From Marisa cornuarietis (Eukaryota > Mollusca > Gastropoda > Architaenioglossa > Ampullariidae), in contig SMMW01000622.1 of assembly GCA_004794655.1 (NCBI GenBank), positions 930,001 through 994,000 on the forward strand: a stretch of DNA of 64,000 nucleotides, written 5' to 3'. The translations under genes were made by a program, and so were the position numbers. Of this stretch, positions 1 to 12,745 are shown piece after piece (within the stretch, counting starts at the first letter, position 1; each line of letters opens with the position of its first letter). Below the pieces are notes generated by a model. It searched no databases. It saw nothing but the letters and a program-made list of their open reading frames with translations, and had not been told where the DNA came from.

Positions 1-252
1 CCCTGCGCAAACCAACTGACATCATTGCCAGGCAGGCACTTGACTGGAACCCTCAGGGGAAAAGGAGTCGGGAGGCCAAAACAGACTTGGAGAAGATCAG
101 TAGAGAGCGAGGCAAAGGCTGCCGGAACCACATGGGCCCAACTGCGAGGGGCTGCCCAAAACCGGGTCCACTGGCGAGGTGTTGTTGCGGCCCTATGCTC
201 CTTGAGGAGTACCACGAAATGATGATGATGATGACGATGATGATGATAAGAA
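1..252 (+). mobile_element. 3' end of a non-LTR retrotransposon (LINE), 5' cut by window edge
   Basis: The plus strand encodes the C-terminal tail typical of LINE reverse transcriptases: a GRPKQTWRRSVE-like segment, then a WAQL...AQNRVHWRGVVAAL segment and a stop near 222. The opening part (IIARQALDWNPQG, about 20-60) is in another frame from the rest, so the copy has a frameshift and is dead. The stop is followed by an ATG/ATGATGACG trinucleotide run (220-248), the simple-repeat 3' tail common in these elements. The copy lies downstream of, or within an intron of, the FASN gene on the other strand. Confidence 0.8.
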
Positions 253-399
253 TGTGACCAGTGTAAATTTTTTGTTGTGATCAGCCTCTTCATCTTAATA
301 CCAAGTGCACCAAATACACAGTACACTGCAAATATAGAAGTACAGGGAATAAAATAAGGGAATGTCAAGGTAAGAAGTTGTAAAACAAGAGTAGTTTCT

Positions 400-605
400 C
401 ACAAAAATGAAATACAGTTTGATCCAGATGAGTGCATCTGAGACAAAAGAGGAACATGAACCAATTGTCCAGTTTGAGGATCTTATCTCGTGCATGCTGT
501 TCTTTCTCTGAATGTAGCATCTGTTTACAGGGGTAGTCGACTGCTTTGCTGTGATGTAGCCTTAGCTGCTGACTCAGCATAAAACACCTAAATTTCCCCC
601 CAAAA
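400..605 (+). mobile_element. tRNA-derived SINE fragment (copy 1 of a family seen three times)
   Basis: The reverse complement of about 490-600 matches the SINE at 2,835-3,035 over the block GTTTTATGCTGAGTCAGC, AGCTAAGGCTACATCACAGC and CCTGTAAACAGATGC. Upstream, AGTTTGAGGATCTTATCTCG fits a decayed pol III B box. The A-box end is not clear, so the left limit is approximate. Confidence 0.55.
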
Positions 606-906
606 CCCTTTCAGTTTGAGGAATTCAAAGCAGTGGTGTGATCACATTATTGTTTAAGAAACATGAGAACTCATAAAGACAAATTCTATCTGATGTGATT
701 AAATGTTGCTACAGGGTGCAAGAGTGGGCACATCCACAAGCCCACAAAAATACTGTAGCTGGCAAATATCTGAATGTGGTGCAAGACTTCAAACAATTTT
801 ATATGCTCTTCACACCAACCATCTAGAACAGTAACACATGGGTGCAATGTTCTTGTCTGGCAACTGAATCTATTTTTCTCTTCATATTCAAAAATCAAAT
901 TTTAAC

Positions 907-3900
907 CTTCAATATACTTGTCCTCTGAGTCTGTTGCCAAGGTCACTTCATACATGGCATCCGTTAGCCGGCCTGAGCCCCCACTCACAAAGTCTTCAGG
1001 CTTAGGCACAGCCCATGTGTCACTGTGATCCCACTGCACAAGTGGCGATATCATGGGAGTTCCCCGTGGCACAGGAAATGCCACTGGTGACACAAGACTC
1101 ATTGTGTCAACTGCAGCTCCACTGATGAAACATCTGCCGTTCGAAATAAATTATTTAAACAGCACACATATTTCATTGATCATAAACATTTCATCTAATA
1201 TTAAGTCTATTTTCACAAATAAACTAAGAACTGCATCAGAAAAAGGATCTGAATATTTGTAATTCTAAATATGTGTCTTACATATAAACAGCCTATGGTA
1301 TTACAGCATACTTGGCCTTGAATTAAGTGGTTCAGTTTTTATGACAGGCAGGAGTCACTGTCATGGACAAGCCTTGAACCAGAAATTGCCTGCACTCACC
1401 ATTGTGCTACTAAACAATACCACTAACAAGTTTTGATATTGGTAGTCAAACTTTATGCTGATTTATGAGAACAAGATATAATTCTACAATTCCAGAAGTT
1501 TCTTTTCTTGGCATTACATCTTTACAAAAATATACTTAAAGCTAACCTGCCCAGATTGGAGAGGAAAAAGTGAAGATTGTCTGGGTGTCCCTTCTTCATA
1601 AGGCCCACAAACCGTGCATTTGGGCCAAGACTGCGTTTCAGAATGGCCTGTAGAAGGCAGTGTGGTGCAATCTCGATGACAAAAGCATTGGGTGGTATGT
1701 GCCGTAAGCCCTCTTGAAACAACACTGGTGAAACCATATTGTTAACGTGATAGTCAGCCCCTGCAGTCTTTGCAATATCTGAATCCCATTCTGTTTCAAC
1801 CAGAGATGTGCTGATCCATCGTTTGCTGCGTGGTTTGGGCACAATCACCTAAAACATAAGTTAAAACTATGTTAAAACATGTTGTCATGGTTACAAGTGA
1901 ACAGATCTAAAACACTTTGTATGCAACACCTGTCTTCTAATGGTGCCTGCCAATGATCCTGTTCTAAGTACAGCATTCTGAAGTTGCTGCTCTAACTTTA
2001 AAAATAAAAGCAGAAAATGTTGCCATCCACACAACAGAATGCCATGAACTGGGATGAAAAATGCCTGCCCAATGGGACATTAATGGCTTGATTCAGGGCT
2101 TATATCCATATGCAATAATAATGCTCTCAGACATACCACTCATGCAGTTTTGGGCATCCCAGAATTCCAGTAAATTAATGGTTTCAAAGGTTTGACATCA
2201 GCTGTTACATTGTAATGAGGATACTATTATCCCACCCTAGTTTTCTCTGCAATCCAGTCTTTAGCCTCAGCAGGCAACTAACTTATATCCACTAATGTAG
2301 CTACATAAGGTAAGAATGTTAAGTTGATGCCTAGCCAGACCTGGACCATCTACGCCAGACACGCCAAGTAGCTCAACCAGTTCCATATGAGCTGCCTCCA
2401 CCATCTGCTACACATCAGATGGCACGATAAGATCCCCAACACAGAAGTCCTGAGGTGAGCTTGCATTCCCAGCATCCACACACCTGCTGAAATCAAAGGC
2501 CAGATGGGCCGAACATGTCGTCTGTATGCCTGACAGTCGCCTGCCTAAGCAGCTATTCTATGGAGAGCTGTGCCAGGGAAAGCACAAAGTTGGAGGGCAG
2601 AAAAAGCGATACAAGGACAGCTTCAAAGCTACCCTCAGAGGCCTTGGCATCAATTCTGCCAGCTGGGAGGCCCTCGCCCTCGACCGTCTATCCTGGTGCA
2701 GCACCATCACCCAGGGAGCCTATGCAGCTGAGGCCAGACGCATCACGGCAGCAGAAGAGAGACGCACAGCACGAAAGGCTAAAAGTCACTGCCAACAAGT
2801 TTTCCCATGCCTGTTCCACATGTGGGAAACTCTACTGGGCCCAGGATGGGGCTGGTGTTTTACGCCGAGCCAGCAACTAAGGCTATATCACAGCGAGGCA
2901 GCCAGCCCTGTAAACAGATGCCACAAGCAGAAAAAGGACAGAGTGCCGGAAACGAGAGCTGAACTCAGGACAGACCATCTTCACTGTATTGGTGACAGGT
3001 GCTAACTGATGCGGCACTGGACCACCCTGCAGGGCCCGGATTGGTCTCGCCAGCCACCTCCACACCCATCACCACCATTAGCTCTTCCTTTTTGTGTGAA
3101 GTCATGGTCATCATTGGCCCCCCACTACCCTCCACGATGGACAAACAAACAAACTTCAAAGTATTATGTACCTCTTCAAGTCTCTTCTTGAGTTCTGGGG
3201 CCACAGCCTTCATAAAGTAGGAATGAAAAGCCACACCGGCTGTCTTGACTTCACGTGCGAACACCCCTTTAGCCTGCAGCTCAGCCACAAAATTGTTGAC
3301 AGCTTCTGCTGGTCCAGAGATGGTAACAGTTTCCTCAGCATTATGACATGCTGGTATCACACCAGGAGGACACTGGGCATGGGCCTCTTTCCAAGTCAAT
3401 CCTAAAACAGCACATTAAGAACCTTGAAAATTAAAGTCATGCGAAGTCTCCAAAAGCAACAAATCAGAACGTAGCTATTTTAAAACCTTGGTTGTATTAA
3501 ATTTTTTTTTCCTATTTGTACTCTTCAAAGTAAAATATGAAATAAAAGTAATTCTGCAGGCAGAGGATTTATTCTATAAAAAAAAAACTTGTAATAACTA
3601 GGCAGTCAATATTAGCCATATTCACTCTGGCGACATCCAGAGCTAGTATTAATGCGTTTAAATTATACATTAACCTTTTCTGATCCCTGTGCATACACAA
3701 ATAGTGATTTTGTTGATCTCCCGAGCTCGCCCTATCTGCACACCAAAAAAAGATGACTAACCAACAGCAGCCATGGCCCCGAGAGGCAAATTTCCATCCC
3801 GCACACATCTCCCTCGCCAGTAGGCTGCCAGCAGTGTCTCTTCTCGTGTCATGCAACCATCAGCATAGCCACAGGCTATTTCTCCTGTGGAATGACCCAG

Positions 3901-6900
3901 GAGACCTTCTGGCACTATGCCAACATGTTTCAACACATCAAGTATAGCGACCTGCAGATAAAAGTAAAATGTTCACTGTGATTCTTGTTAACTTCTCAAC
4001 TGCCGATTTTAGTGAATGGTGATGGTCAATTTATCATTACAAAAGCACAGAGTTTGTGAATTCACACTGCCAATAAAAAAAGACAGTCATTTAAAGATTA
4101 CTGTGCACTCTAATTAGCCTTCAACTTTATTTCAGCATGGGAAAGAGCTCCTACTAGATATATGGGGAAGAAATTTGTCTATGGGAACTGTTAGACACGT
4201 ACTAAATTGTATCATAAATCACGTAATAATTGTCATTCCAGCAGGAAAAAAAAGTAAATTTTGCAAATCTTTACACTGCAAACAATTTTTCTGTCTTGAT
4301 ACTTCTTACATTGGGGGATGAAATGAGAGGCAAGCATTGAGTCATTCAACTGGAGGGTCAAAGAAAGAACTACAAAATACTACGCCTTCTATGACTTGCC
4401 AATACTTCTCCTATTTCAGCAAATACTTCGGCTGTGACTTTACCAAAGACCTTAAGATAATCTGAACTTGTGCATGAGATAAATGCAAATGCTAACCTGG
4501 GTGGATGTAATGCCAGTGAATGAATTTACTGGATCTTCAAATGTCTGCTCATCTGCACTCATGAGCACATCGTACAAGTTGAAACCAACAGATCTAAGAA
4601 TTGCATCAGCCTTCATAATGGAGCTGCGGAAAAGGGGAAGGTCCATCATGCGACGACACATTCCAACCCATTGCGTGCCCATTCCAGAACACACAAACCA
4701 CACAGGACGCTTCTCTGCTGTTTTCTGTTAAAAAAACAAAAATCAAAAAAAAAAAAAAAAAAAAAAGTTTACTTCATGCTTAGATATCAAAGCGGAAATT
4801 CGATATACGAGCAAAAAGACATAAAAGAATGTAGTCTTAGTAAAAATGTAAATGTTCCAAGTTACAAACAGTGCTAATAGTGTTGTCTCATCAGCTGATT
4901 CATTCAGTTCCCATCTGCTTTCCGGCTTCCTCCCTCCTCCCCCGACATCTGCCTACATCCATCATCAACAGCCTTCATCTCCTCCAAGGTAAGATTGATA
5001 AACATATTCTTTATTATTTTATTATCTATATTTTTTATATTATTGTGCATCAACATCTACTATACAGTACTGTATATTATATTGTATTTATAAATAAATT
5101 GTGTTGTGTGAGGGCTGGAATGCATTAATTCTATTTTCTTTATTTTATATGGGAAAAATAGTTTTAATATACAAGTTTTCTGACATGCGAGCTCAGTTGT
5201 GGAACGGACTAAACTTGTATGTAGAGATACTACTGTATATCAAAACACATGTATGTCTATTCACATATTTTAACTAAAAGAAAAGGCCTTACCTCTATGA
5301 CATCAGTACGAGGCTCGGTCTGAGAATTTAAGACTGTGTAGCCACGATAGGGATGGGAAATGACTGGCATGTTAGAACTTTCTGCAAGTAAAGCCTGTAG
5401 GTCCACATTGTCTGGATGTTGATGTAATGCTTCGAACACCCTTTTAACACCTTCCTCTGTGCGTCCTGCATAAGTGAACAGACGGCAGCTGGCGGCATCA
5501 GGATGGGTAGCAGTTCGTTCCTGTTCATTTGACCTACAAAACAAAACAAGATGGTCTTATCATACTTTTCAGTTGCAGCAAGTCTGAACCACATAACAGA
5601 TTCTATAAAACAGAAAAAGGACAAAACACAGCACTTTGCAATATGTTTGCCATGGTGTAATCTGTTTGCTGATGCTTTTGAGTGTGTAGGGGTGTGGGGG
5701 GGGGTGCAGATGGTGCTTTATGCCAAGCCAGCATTTAAGGCTGCATTATGACAAAGCAGCTGGTCCTGGAAACAGGACCCAAACAGAGTGAATAGTGTAC
5801 TGGGCAGCCAATCCTCACAGTACTGGGTATAGGTGATAGCTGTTGCACCACTGGACAGCCCATGGAAAATGCAAAATATTTCATTTTATTAGAAACACTT
5901 AATAGCATTTGCTTTCATAATCATTTTTGCTTTTTCGTTTAACTCAAAATAGGTAAATGATAACCATGTCTAACATACTGCTTTGAAGATTTCTTACCTT
6001 AGTTCTCTCACTGTGCTGGTTTAAAAAAAAAGAGCAAAGAAAAAAAACACAAGCTGTCATGAAGTTACTTTTCAGAAACTTACTTGAGGATAACATGCAC
6101 ATTGGCCCCTCCGAAGCCAAAAGAATTGATGCCAACATAACCTCCATCCCACCGTGCCCTATGGGTCACCACAGCCAATCGACCATCTAGTAACCCTGGT
6201 ATGTCAGGATTGGGATTTTCATAATGCAGGTTGGGTGGTATCATGCCATCCTCCATGGCAATAACCACCTTGGCAACTGCTGCTAAACCTGCAAGAAAAT
6301 CAATCAATCAGATCTAAATTGATAAAAGGACATGCTACTGAAAACTGGCTCTCAGATAGCTGTCAGATCATGTTATTGTTTCTAAACAATAAAAAAATGC
6401 ATGCGGCAAAATCATACCTGAAGCAGGTTCTGGGTGACCCATGTTTGACTTTGTTGAACCAATGAGCAGTGGCTGCTGGCGACCTTTGCAAAAGATATCA
6501 CAAATGCCATTCACTTCTTGGGGATCTCCAGCTTTTGTACCAGTACCATGAGCCTCCACATAAGCAACTTTGGCTGGATCAACACCAGCATCTGCATATA
6601 CCTGTTTCAGCAACTGCTTCTGCATCTCTCCAGATGGAAATGTAATACCTATAGGCAAAAATATTGCTATACAATGTAAATAAAATATATTGTCACTAAT
6701 GTAGCACACTCCTCTTACACAACCCCATTTTGGAAGTCTTGTCCAGAATGTATTTGTGTATAAATGTATCCTCAATCAACTTGCACTTAAAATATGTATT
6801 CGCCAAACACATGTATACAGCAAGCAAGTGTACACACCCTGCTCCTTATTTCCATCAGCATTATTCCCCGAGTGTACAACAGTTGAGTAAATGCGCTTTG

Positions 6901-9900
6901 CATCTGAAGATTTCTGAAGCAGCACCATCACCACAGCTTCACTTCGGCAGTATCCATTGCCTGCATCAAATAACGCATTTGTTTTTAACGTTGAAATTAA
7001 ATAATGACAATTTATACTGTATAATCCGGCAGATTTGTTCTTGATATGATTATATTAGCAAAGCCACTGAGAACAGAAAAAGAACAGGCACCATAATCAC
7101 AATTTTTAATTTATTAAAACCTTCAAATAAAGTTAGCTTAAGACCTTTAATAAAAATTAGAAGCTTAGACCAAATCTAACAGTTAACAGTTATTTCTCAT
7201 AATAACATGTAATCATAATATTACTACATCATAAACAACAAAACACAGACAAAATAGCACATATCTGCTCCAGCTTAAAATGCTCTGTTAATAGGAAATT
7301 TTAAAAAAATCCTAATCAATGATATTATTCAAATTTCCAGAAAGAAATGAATCAAATTCATTGATTTGCATTGATCAATCAAATAGCAAAAATACCCTAA
7401 CCTGTAACAATCTATTATGTAATTAGCTAACAGTATACCTACATAGTGACAACAAATGCCATCTGTATGCATATATTTCAGATGCTTTCCAAACTGCTAT
7501 ATTTTATTGCTGATTTTTTTGTGATTTTTTGTTTAATATTTGGAATGGAGTTTTGCTTTTGAATAGTAGTTTTTATTTTTTTCAAGAGACTGGTCTCCAT
7601 TAAACAATCCACGTCTGCAGGCTACAAATTCAGCATTTATATAAGTAATATTTAATAAATCAATTTAGTCATAGTCCTAGTCCTATATAACATTGCTATA
7701 GTGCAATCTGCCCTTAATCTGTAAAAGCTTTATCATCATCAGTTTAGATGGCATCTCTGTATTTTTGATGTCCTCCCCCCCAAGGCCCCCACTCTATCAC
7801 CACACATTAGCATGTTCTAATTGTATTACCCTTGGAATTTTCATTGTTTCATTTAGCCTCTGGGCATTGAGTGCAAAACCTTATCTGAGCATAATACACC
7901 TTTTTAAATGCTTTACAATTAAGTAGCGAAAAATACAAGCATTCATCAAAATACAAATGTTTAACTAACCAGCATAATGTAAAAACCACCACAAATTTAT
8001 TGCGACTTTCTAATGCAAGCAAAACAGCCACAAGGCCTTCTGTATACACAGTTAAAATAAGGAATTCATTTTTATTCTGATTCTCGCTACAACCTCCCAA
8101 CTATCTACTTGTTCACTTCTAGCTCTTCTACTTTTTTGGCACAAACGCTATCTTCTGCTATCTTCAAGCAAGTGCCTTTATGCTCATTCATATACATATT
8201 TTCATGTGGTGCATAAAAATAATATTGACTGAATATCCACAGGAGAAAGATATAAGGTCATATAGTAACCCTCAAAATAACAAAATAAGATCAATTATGG
8301 TGAGTTGTAACAGAAGCATGACACTGTTTACATCAGCCACACTGCTAGAACTATTAGTTTTAAACAAATGTAAACTCTTATATTGCAGTTTCAATAGTCA
8401 AATTTAAATTTTAATGCTAAATGCTTAATGGTCTCGACGTGCCTTATCTTTTTTTAACCAAACACTGCATGAAGTTTTTGAGGTGATCATCCTTATGCTT
8501 TAATATTTTATAAACCAAAACGTTGAATTTGCATGATTCACAATACCTGAAGCATCAAAGGATTTACACATTCCATCAGGTGAAAGCATATTCAGTTGCA
8601 AGAACTGCAAGGATGAGGCTGGCTTTAAAAGCAGTCCACATCCACCAACAAGGGCAGCATCACACTGACCCATGCGTATGCTGTGTAAAGCAAGGTCCAA
8701 GGCCAGCAGACTTGAGGAACAGGCAGTATCTACAGTATAGCTGGGACCTGTGTACAGCAATCAAATATTGCAAAACATCACATTCAGCATAAAAAATGGT
8801 ATTTCATCTTTTTGCACACATTCTGACCAGCCCGTTCTTTTCAGTAACTGCACCTTTCAATTCCCTATGACCAACATGCAAATTTTAAATTCTTCATGTG
8901 TGCTCTGTTAGCATTTCTGGAGACAGTTTCTAAAGTTCCTGTATCTTACTTAACCTCTGCCCTAGCAACAATAGTTCAGTTGATATTGCATTCTCATTTG
9001 ACAAAAGAGTGAAATTTGCTTTTGACAAAACAAAACTGGCAGACCCACCTTTCAAGTCAAAAAAAAAAGAAAGTCGATTGGCAAACATGGCTCTGCAGCA
9101 GCCTGTCATAGCATAGCCAATCATCTTCTCAGAATTTGAGCTCCATGCCTCTGCAGCTTCAGAAAAGCTAGATCCAATAAAGACACCAGTTTTTGTGCCT
9201 TTCAGGGTTTGGGGGTTGACACCTGCCATAACATCCAATACATTTGGCTGCATTGAACTCATGCTGAGGTTGTAAGGCCAGCATAATATAACTCACTGAT
9301 CCGATCTATTAAATGGCCATTATTTTGGCAAAAGAAAACAAGAAATGTGCAATAAACAGTTTTTTCTCACTGCTTCAAATATGGACAGCTGCTTGTGAAA
9401 AAGTGAACTACCTGCATCCACAATGCATTCATAAGCTGTCTCAAGTAGTAATCTTTGCTGTGGGTCCATGGTTTCGGCCTGTTTTGGTGAAACACCAAAA
9501 AATGCTGCATCAAATTTGCTTAAATCCTTCAATTTTCCATTGCGTCTTGGAAGACCAAGCAAGCCTGCATACAAAAATGATTCAATTATGGAACAATGTA
9601 CTGCCAATGTTTCATCTACTCAGCCACTAAGCTAAAAAATAAAAACTAAGCCAAAACCCAAGGAATGAACAACAATCTTTTTTTTTTTTTTAAATATGTA
9701 ATTATGTGATCTCTAACCTGGTTCCCAGCGTCGATTGTCTTCTGTGACCATGTCCTCGCCCAACATCAAGTGTTGACGAAATTCTTCAATGTTGTCAGAT
9801 TCTGGTAGACGACCAGAAATTCCAGAAATAACAACATCCACACTGACATTGTAGGAGCAAAAGTTGCTTTCACTTCCATTTTGTGCACTGTGCTGTTGCA

Positions 9901-9972
9901 GTAATGACTCCTCCTGTGCACTCTGTTCATTCAACACTTCATCCATGATACGAGCCGGCATTTTCTAGTGCT
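907..9972 (-). CDS. FASN: Fatty acid synthase (animal type I), 5' coding exons: KS and MAT domains; 3' part off window
   Basis: The cytosolic multidomain enzyme makes long-chain fatty acids from acetyl- and malonyl-CoA. Thirteen coding exons on the minus strand: 9972-9718 (ATG at 9961), 9564-9412, 9222-9049, 8747-8547, 6960-6838, 6648-6418, 6288-6084, 5533-5293, 4724-4497, 3951-3762, 3401-3172, 1848-1547, 1133-907. All have GT-AG junctions and compatible phases, giving ~916 residues without a stop. Ketosynthase: DTACSSS with nucleophile Cys200, EAHGTGT with His332, KSNMGH with His370. Acyltransferase: GHSTGE with Ser621, GVAFHSYF with His723. These spacings equal those of vertebrate FASN, offset by ~39-40 residues, so the protein has an N-terminal extension ahead of the KS ([15 protein letters not shown]). 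The last exon ends at DKYIEG, where the dehydratase begins; the rest lies left of the window. The family also includes animal FAS-like polyketide synthases; the match to FASN is close. Confidence 0.93.
2330..2850 (+). mobile_element. LINE reverse-transcriptase tail, decayed, in a FASN intron
   Basis: The plus strand reads through a degenerate [10 protein letters not shown]...[26 protein letters not shown], then [20 protein letters not shown] and [20 protein letters not shown], and ends in a Cys-Thr-Cys-Gly zinc-finger-like end (about 2,800-2,845). This is the C-terminal half of a common invertebrate endonuclease/reverse transcriptase LINE. Stops and frame changes make it a 5'-truncated fossil. 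It lies between FASN exons 1848-1547 and 3401-3172, antisense to the gene. Confidence 0.8.
2835..3035 (-). mobile_element. tRNA-derived SINE (copy 2)
   Basis: Read on the minus strand, the copy opens with GTGCCGCATCAGTTAGCACC (A-box-like, about 3,000-3,022). Then follows a B-box-like TGAGTTCAGCTCTCG (about 2,955-2,970) and a tRNA-unrelated body that ends near 2,835. It abuts the end of the LINE at 2,330-2,850. The same body occurs at 480-605 and 5,695-5,865. Confidence 0.65.
5090..5237 (-). mobile_element. pogo/Tigger-like MITE fragment in a FASN intron
   Basis: The minus strand starts TACAGTAGTATCTCTACATA, followed by TTTAGTCCGTTCCACAACTG and GAGCTCGCATGTCAGAAAAC. This is the style of end seen in short non-autonomous mariner/pogo elements (CAGTNGNACCTC...CGTTCC). 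A clean second terminal repeat was not found, so only this end is called. The interval 4,740-5,090 to its left is AT-rich with a 22-base A run at 4,746. Confidence 0.45.
5695..5865 (-). mobile_element. tRNA-derived SINE (copy 3)
   Basis: The minus strand begins GGGCTGTCCAGTGGTGCAAC, then AGCTATCACC and a decayed B box (TGTTTGGGTCCTG). The body matches copy 2: on the plus strand GGTGCTTTATGCCAAGCCAG parallels GGTGTTTTACGCCGAGCCAG at about 2,850. It lies in the intron between FASN exons 5533-5293 and 6288-6084. Confidence 0.6.
6961..8546. other. FASN intron of about 1.6 kb, no recognisable content
   Basis: This is the largest intron within the FASN coding part seen here. It is AT-rich, with scattered short ORFs but no conserved protein match, no terminal inverted repeats and no microsatellite of note. 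Confidence 0.6.
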
Positions 9973-12057
9973 CTGAAAACAGAAGTTAGCCAAATCTACA
10001 TGGAAAGTCTGTTGGACATACATATAGTCAAGGTTTATTTCAAAGAAGAGGCCTTTTCAAGAGTTCGGTAAGGAGCAGAACACAACGATTTTTTTTCTGT
10101 CTTCTTTCAGTATAAGAAGATTACTAGCTGTTTGAACATTTCGATGTAGCTAGTGTATTATCTTCACATACCTACAAGACCCGTTAATCTTTGTTTTTCA
10201 TTAAAGCAACTCTAAAGTTCTAAACCTTTAACCACTGTTTGATTTGAACTTGCATTGGGCCAATTGCACCATGCAAGGATAATCCCATCAAAAAAAACTA
10301 GAGAAACTGTATGTTAGCCACTGTACTTTAATACCATCTTGACAACTAAACAGGTCTACTAACAGTCAACTAATATGGCCACAACATCCTAAATGTATGA
10401 GTTAAATACTATATTTCACTTTTGCTATCAACTATGATTCACACATTAAAATACAGAACTTGGTTCAAAAAGCCCAGATTGTTGCTAATATATTTCACTT
10501 TAAACATAGGCAAGTGCATCGCTGCTCCTCGACCAGACTAAATGAAACCTACTAATTTAATGAATAATATGGTAACTCTGTATAAACAGAAAGAAATGTG
10601 CCTTGTACTCGAGAACCAATAAAGCAAACAGCTACATGCGCCTTCAGAACTGACCCGCTCCCTGCGATCTGCAGAGAACACTGCGACTGGCAACGGAGAT
10701 GAGCTAGGTCTTGTCCACTGCCAGTGAGCCGCTACCTCCACCATTGAGCAATGGATGCTGGCACAGTCAACGCCTCGTTTTTATAAAGAAGTAGGAGGGG
10801 CCAAGACAACATGGGACAAGATAAAGAGTCAGCACGATAAACAATGCGCTGCCTAGCGGATTTCTCGAGTTGCACGTGGACCACCCCCCTCCCACCATCT
10901 CCTTCCCCGTGTGCCCTTGTCTGCTCTCTTTTGCATGCCCGATACCCCGAAAGTCGCATCTCTCAAATGGTTTAGCTTTGTAGATAAGCACGTGGGAAGC
11001 AGTTATGAGTCAAAGTCCATTGGCATGGTGTCATCGCGACAAATTAACAGCGTTGCCTCTGGATAAGCAATACATTATTCAGTTGGACTTCATTATCAAT
11101 TCTATCAATTTCGTCGAGGCTAGCGGCGTTAAAAAGAAAAAGATAAAATTTCACATTTGATTCATTTCTCTGTATAAAAATTACTGCACACGATCGAGAC
11201 AAAATGACTAACTTCGTGTTCAGTTCCTTGTAAAAGCAATAAATGTCAATAAAATTCAAATTAATGTATATATATTATTTCTCAGTTAGAATGGTTCGAA
11301 TATAAAATTGAATGATTAATGTTTTGTGGCAACTCATATATAGCTACAAAAACACGACCCCTCTCCAACCTTCAGATTTCGTCGTTGTTGTACTAATTGT
11401 ATTTGCACGAAGGGATTAGCAAAATCATAATGGTCTTTTTTGTGTACTTTTGCGTGTACTGTTCTTATTTGGGAATGCCAAAGATTGAGCTCAGTAGACA
11501 TTTCAACAATATCCATATTTAAAGAAAGTTTAGTTTTCGAGTCTTACAAATAAATGCATCAACATAAAACATTATTCAGCGTGGCACATTTTAATTTTTA
11601 ATCATTCAACTTTCTTTATTTGTGACAGCAATGTTGTACTGTAAATCTGTGGCAGTAGGAAATAAAAGCATAGTAAACCATCAAACGTGACATTCTTACA
11701 TTTTAGCGACACTTACTGCTCGTTCTACGACTGGATCTTTTGTATTTCCGGATTACTAAGTCAAAAACAAGCATGCTTCTGTCTTAAAATGTTCAAGCTA
11801 TCTCTCATGGCTTTACTCCGCCTGATTAGTATGTTCATTGAATATTTTTAAAATTAAATTTAATTTTATTTGTTGCCATGATGCCACGATTCAAAGACGC
11901 CCTCAAGATCGGCAAGGTGTTTTATAAATAGCAACATTCGGGGCAAAGTCCACACGATAACCGGCCTGTCTTTTCCGATGAAAAAAAAATATATATATAT
12001 TGTCAACTGGCTGCAAAGCGGCAGACAAACAGAGAACGTCGTACCAGCAACGCTTAC
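9973..12057 (-). other. FASN first intron
   Basis: On the minus strand a GTAAGC donor follows CTAGTCAG at 12,058. A pyrimidine-rich TTCTGTTTTCAG acceptor lies at 9,973, eleven bases before the start ATG. The intron is AT-rich. It contains two CACGTG hexamers (10,873 and 10,989) in a more GC-rich patch at 10.6-11.0 kb that could be an internal enhancer or alternative promoter. No coding sequence was recognised. Confidence 0.55.
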
Positions 12058-12745
12058 CTGACTAGCGATGTTCGTCGATGATCGGTTAAATCTAATATGC
12101 TTTTTCTCTGATATTTCTGAACCTGTAATGGATGTATGGAACTCGTGCGACAACCGAAATCATCTGATGTGGGCTCATGCGGACTTCAGCCAATGGGGAA
12201 GTAGTTCACAAATAACACTAACGCGTGGTCGTCTCGTGTCGTGTCAAACTAGGAGGGGTAGGCTTGGGTATGCTGTACGCGCATCTCGGCCGGTCCATGA
12301 CTTTATGAGCTAGCCACGTGGTTGTAAGCAAGAGCATGCGTATTATTTGTTTAAGTGGAACTGTGATAAGTTATCACGATCATATATCCCCCTATGTTGA
12401 CAGTGTATAACATTCACAGCCTGCTTCGGCTTGATTACATATTTATAAGTACATTGCGGATTTATTAAAAACGGTTTCCGTGGGCATAGCCATTACATTT
12501 GTTCGAGCAAGAAACTGGATAAACAATGTGATCTGAATGACAACAAATAATGTGTTGCCGGAGGTGAACATGAACATAAATATTGGTTTTGTCTCAGCTC
12601 CACAACCTATAAGATGAGAACACGTGTGAATAACGTGAGACATGCGCGCGCACCTCGGGAATATGCTAATGTTACAGCCAATAGGAGTGCGTGACAGTTA
12701 CTACACTGAACCATAATTATATTTAGACAGACTTGCACGTGGGCC
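12058..12745 (-). promoter_or_regulatory. FASN 5' untranslated exon and proximal promoter region
   Basis: The inferred first exon ends at 12,058 (donor CAG|GTAAGC on the minus strand). Its 5' end cannot be fixed. Upstream are three palindromic CACGTG E-boxes at 12,315, 12,621 and 12,736, and CCAAT pentamers at 12,190 and 12,678. Vertebrate FASN promoters are driven by USF and SREBP at E-box/SRE sites with NF-Y at a nearby CCAAT, so the arrangement suits FASN control. It is not proof, and no clear TATA box was identified. Confidence 0.4.

Noticed and set aside
12068..12313. 81-codon plus-strand frame above the FASN first exon
   Set aside because: It overlaps the FASN 5' exon and promoter, and has no domain and no splice context.
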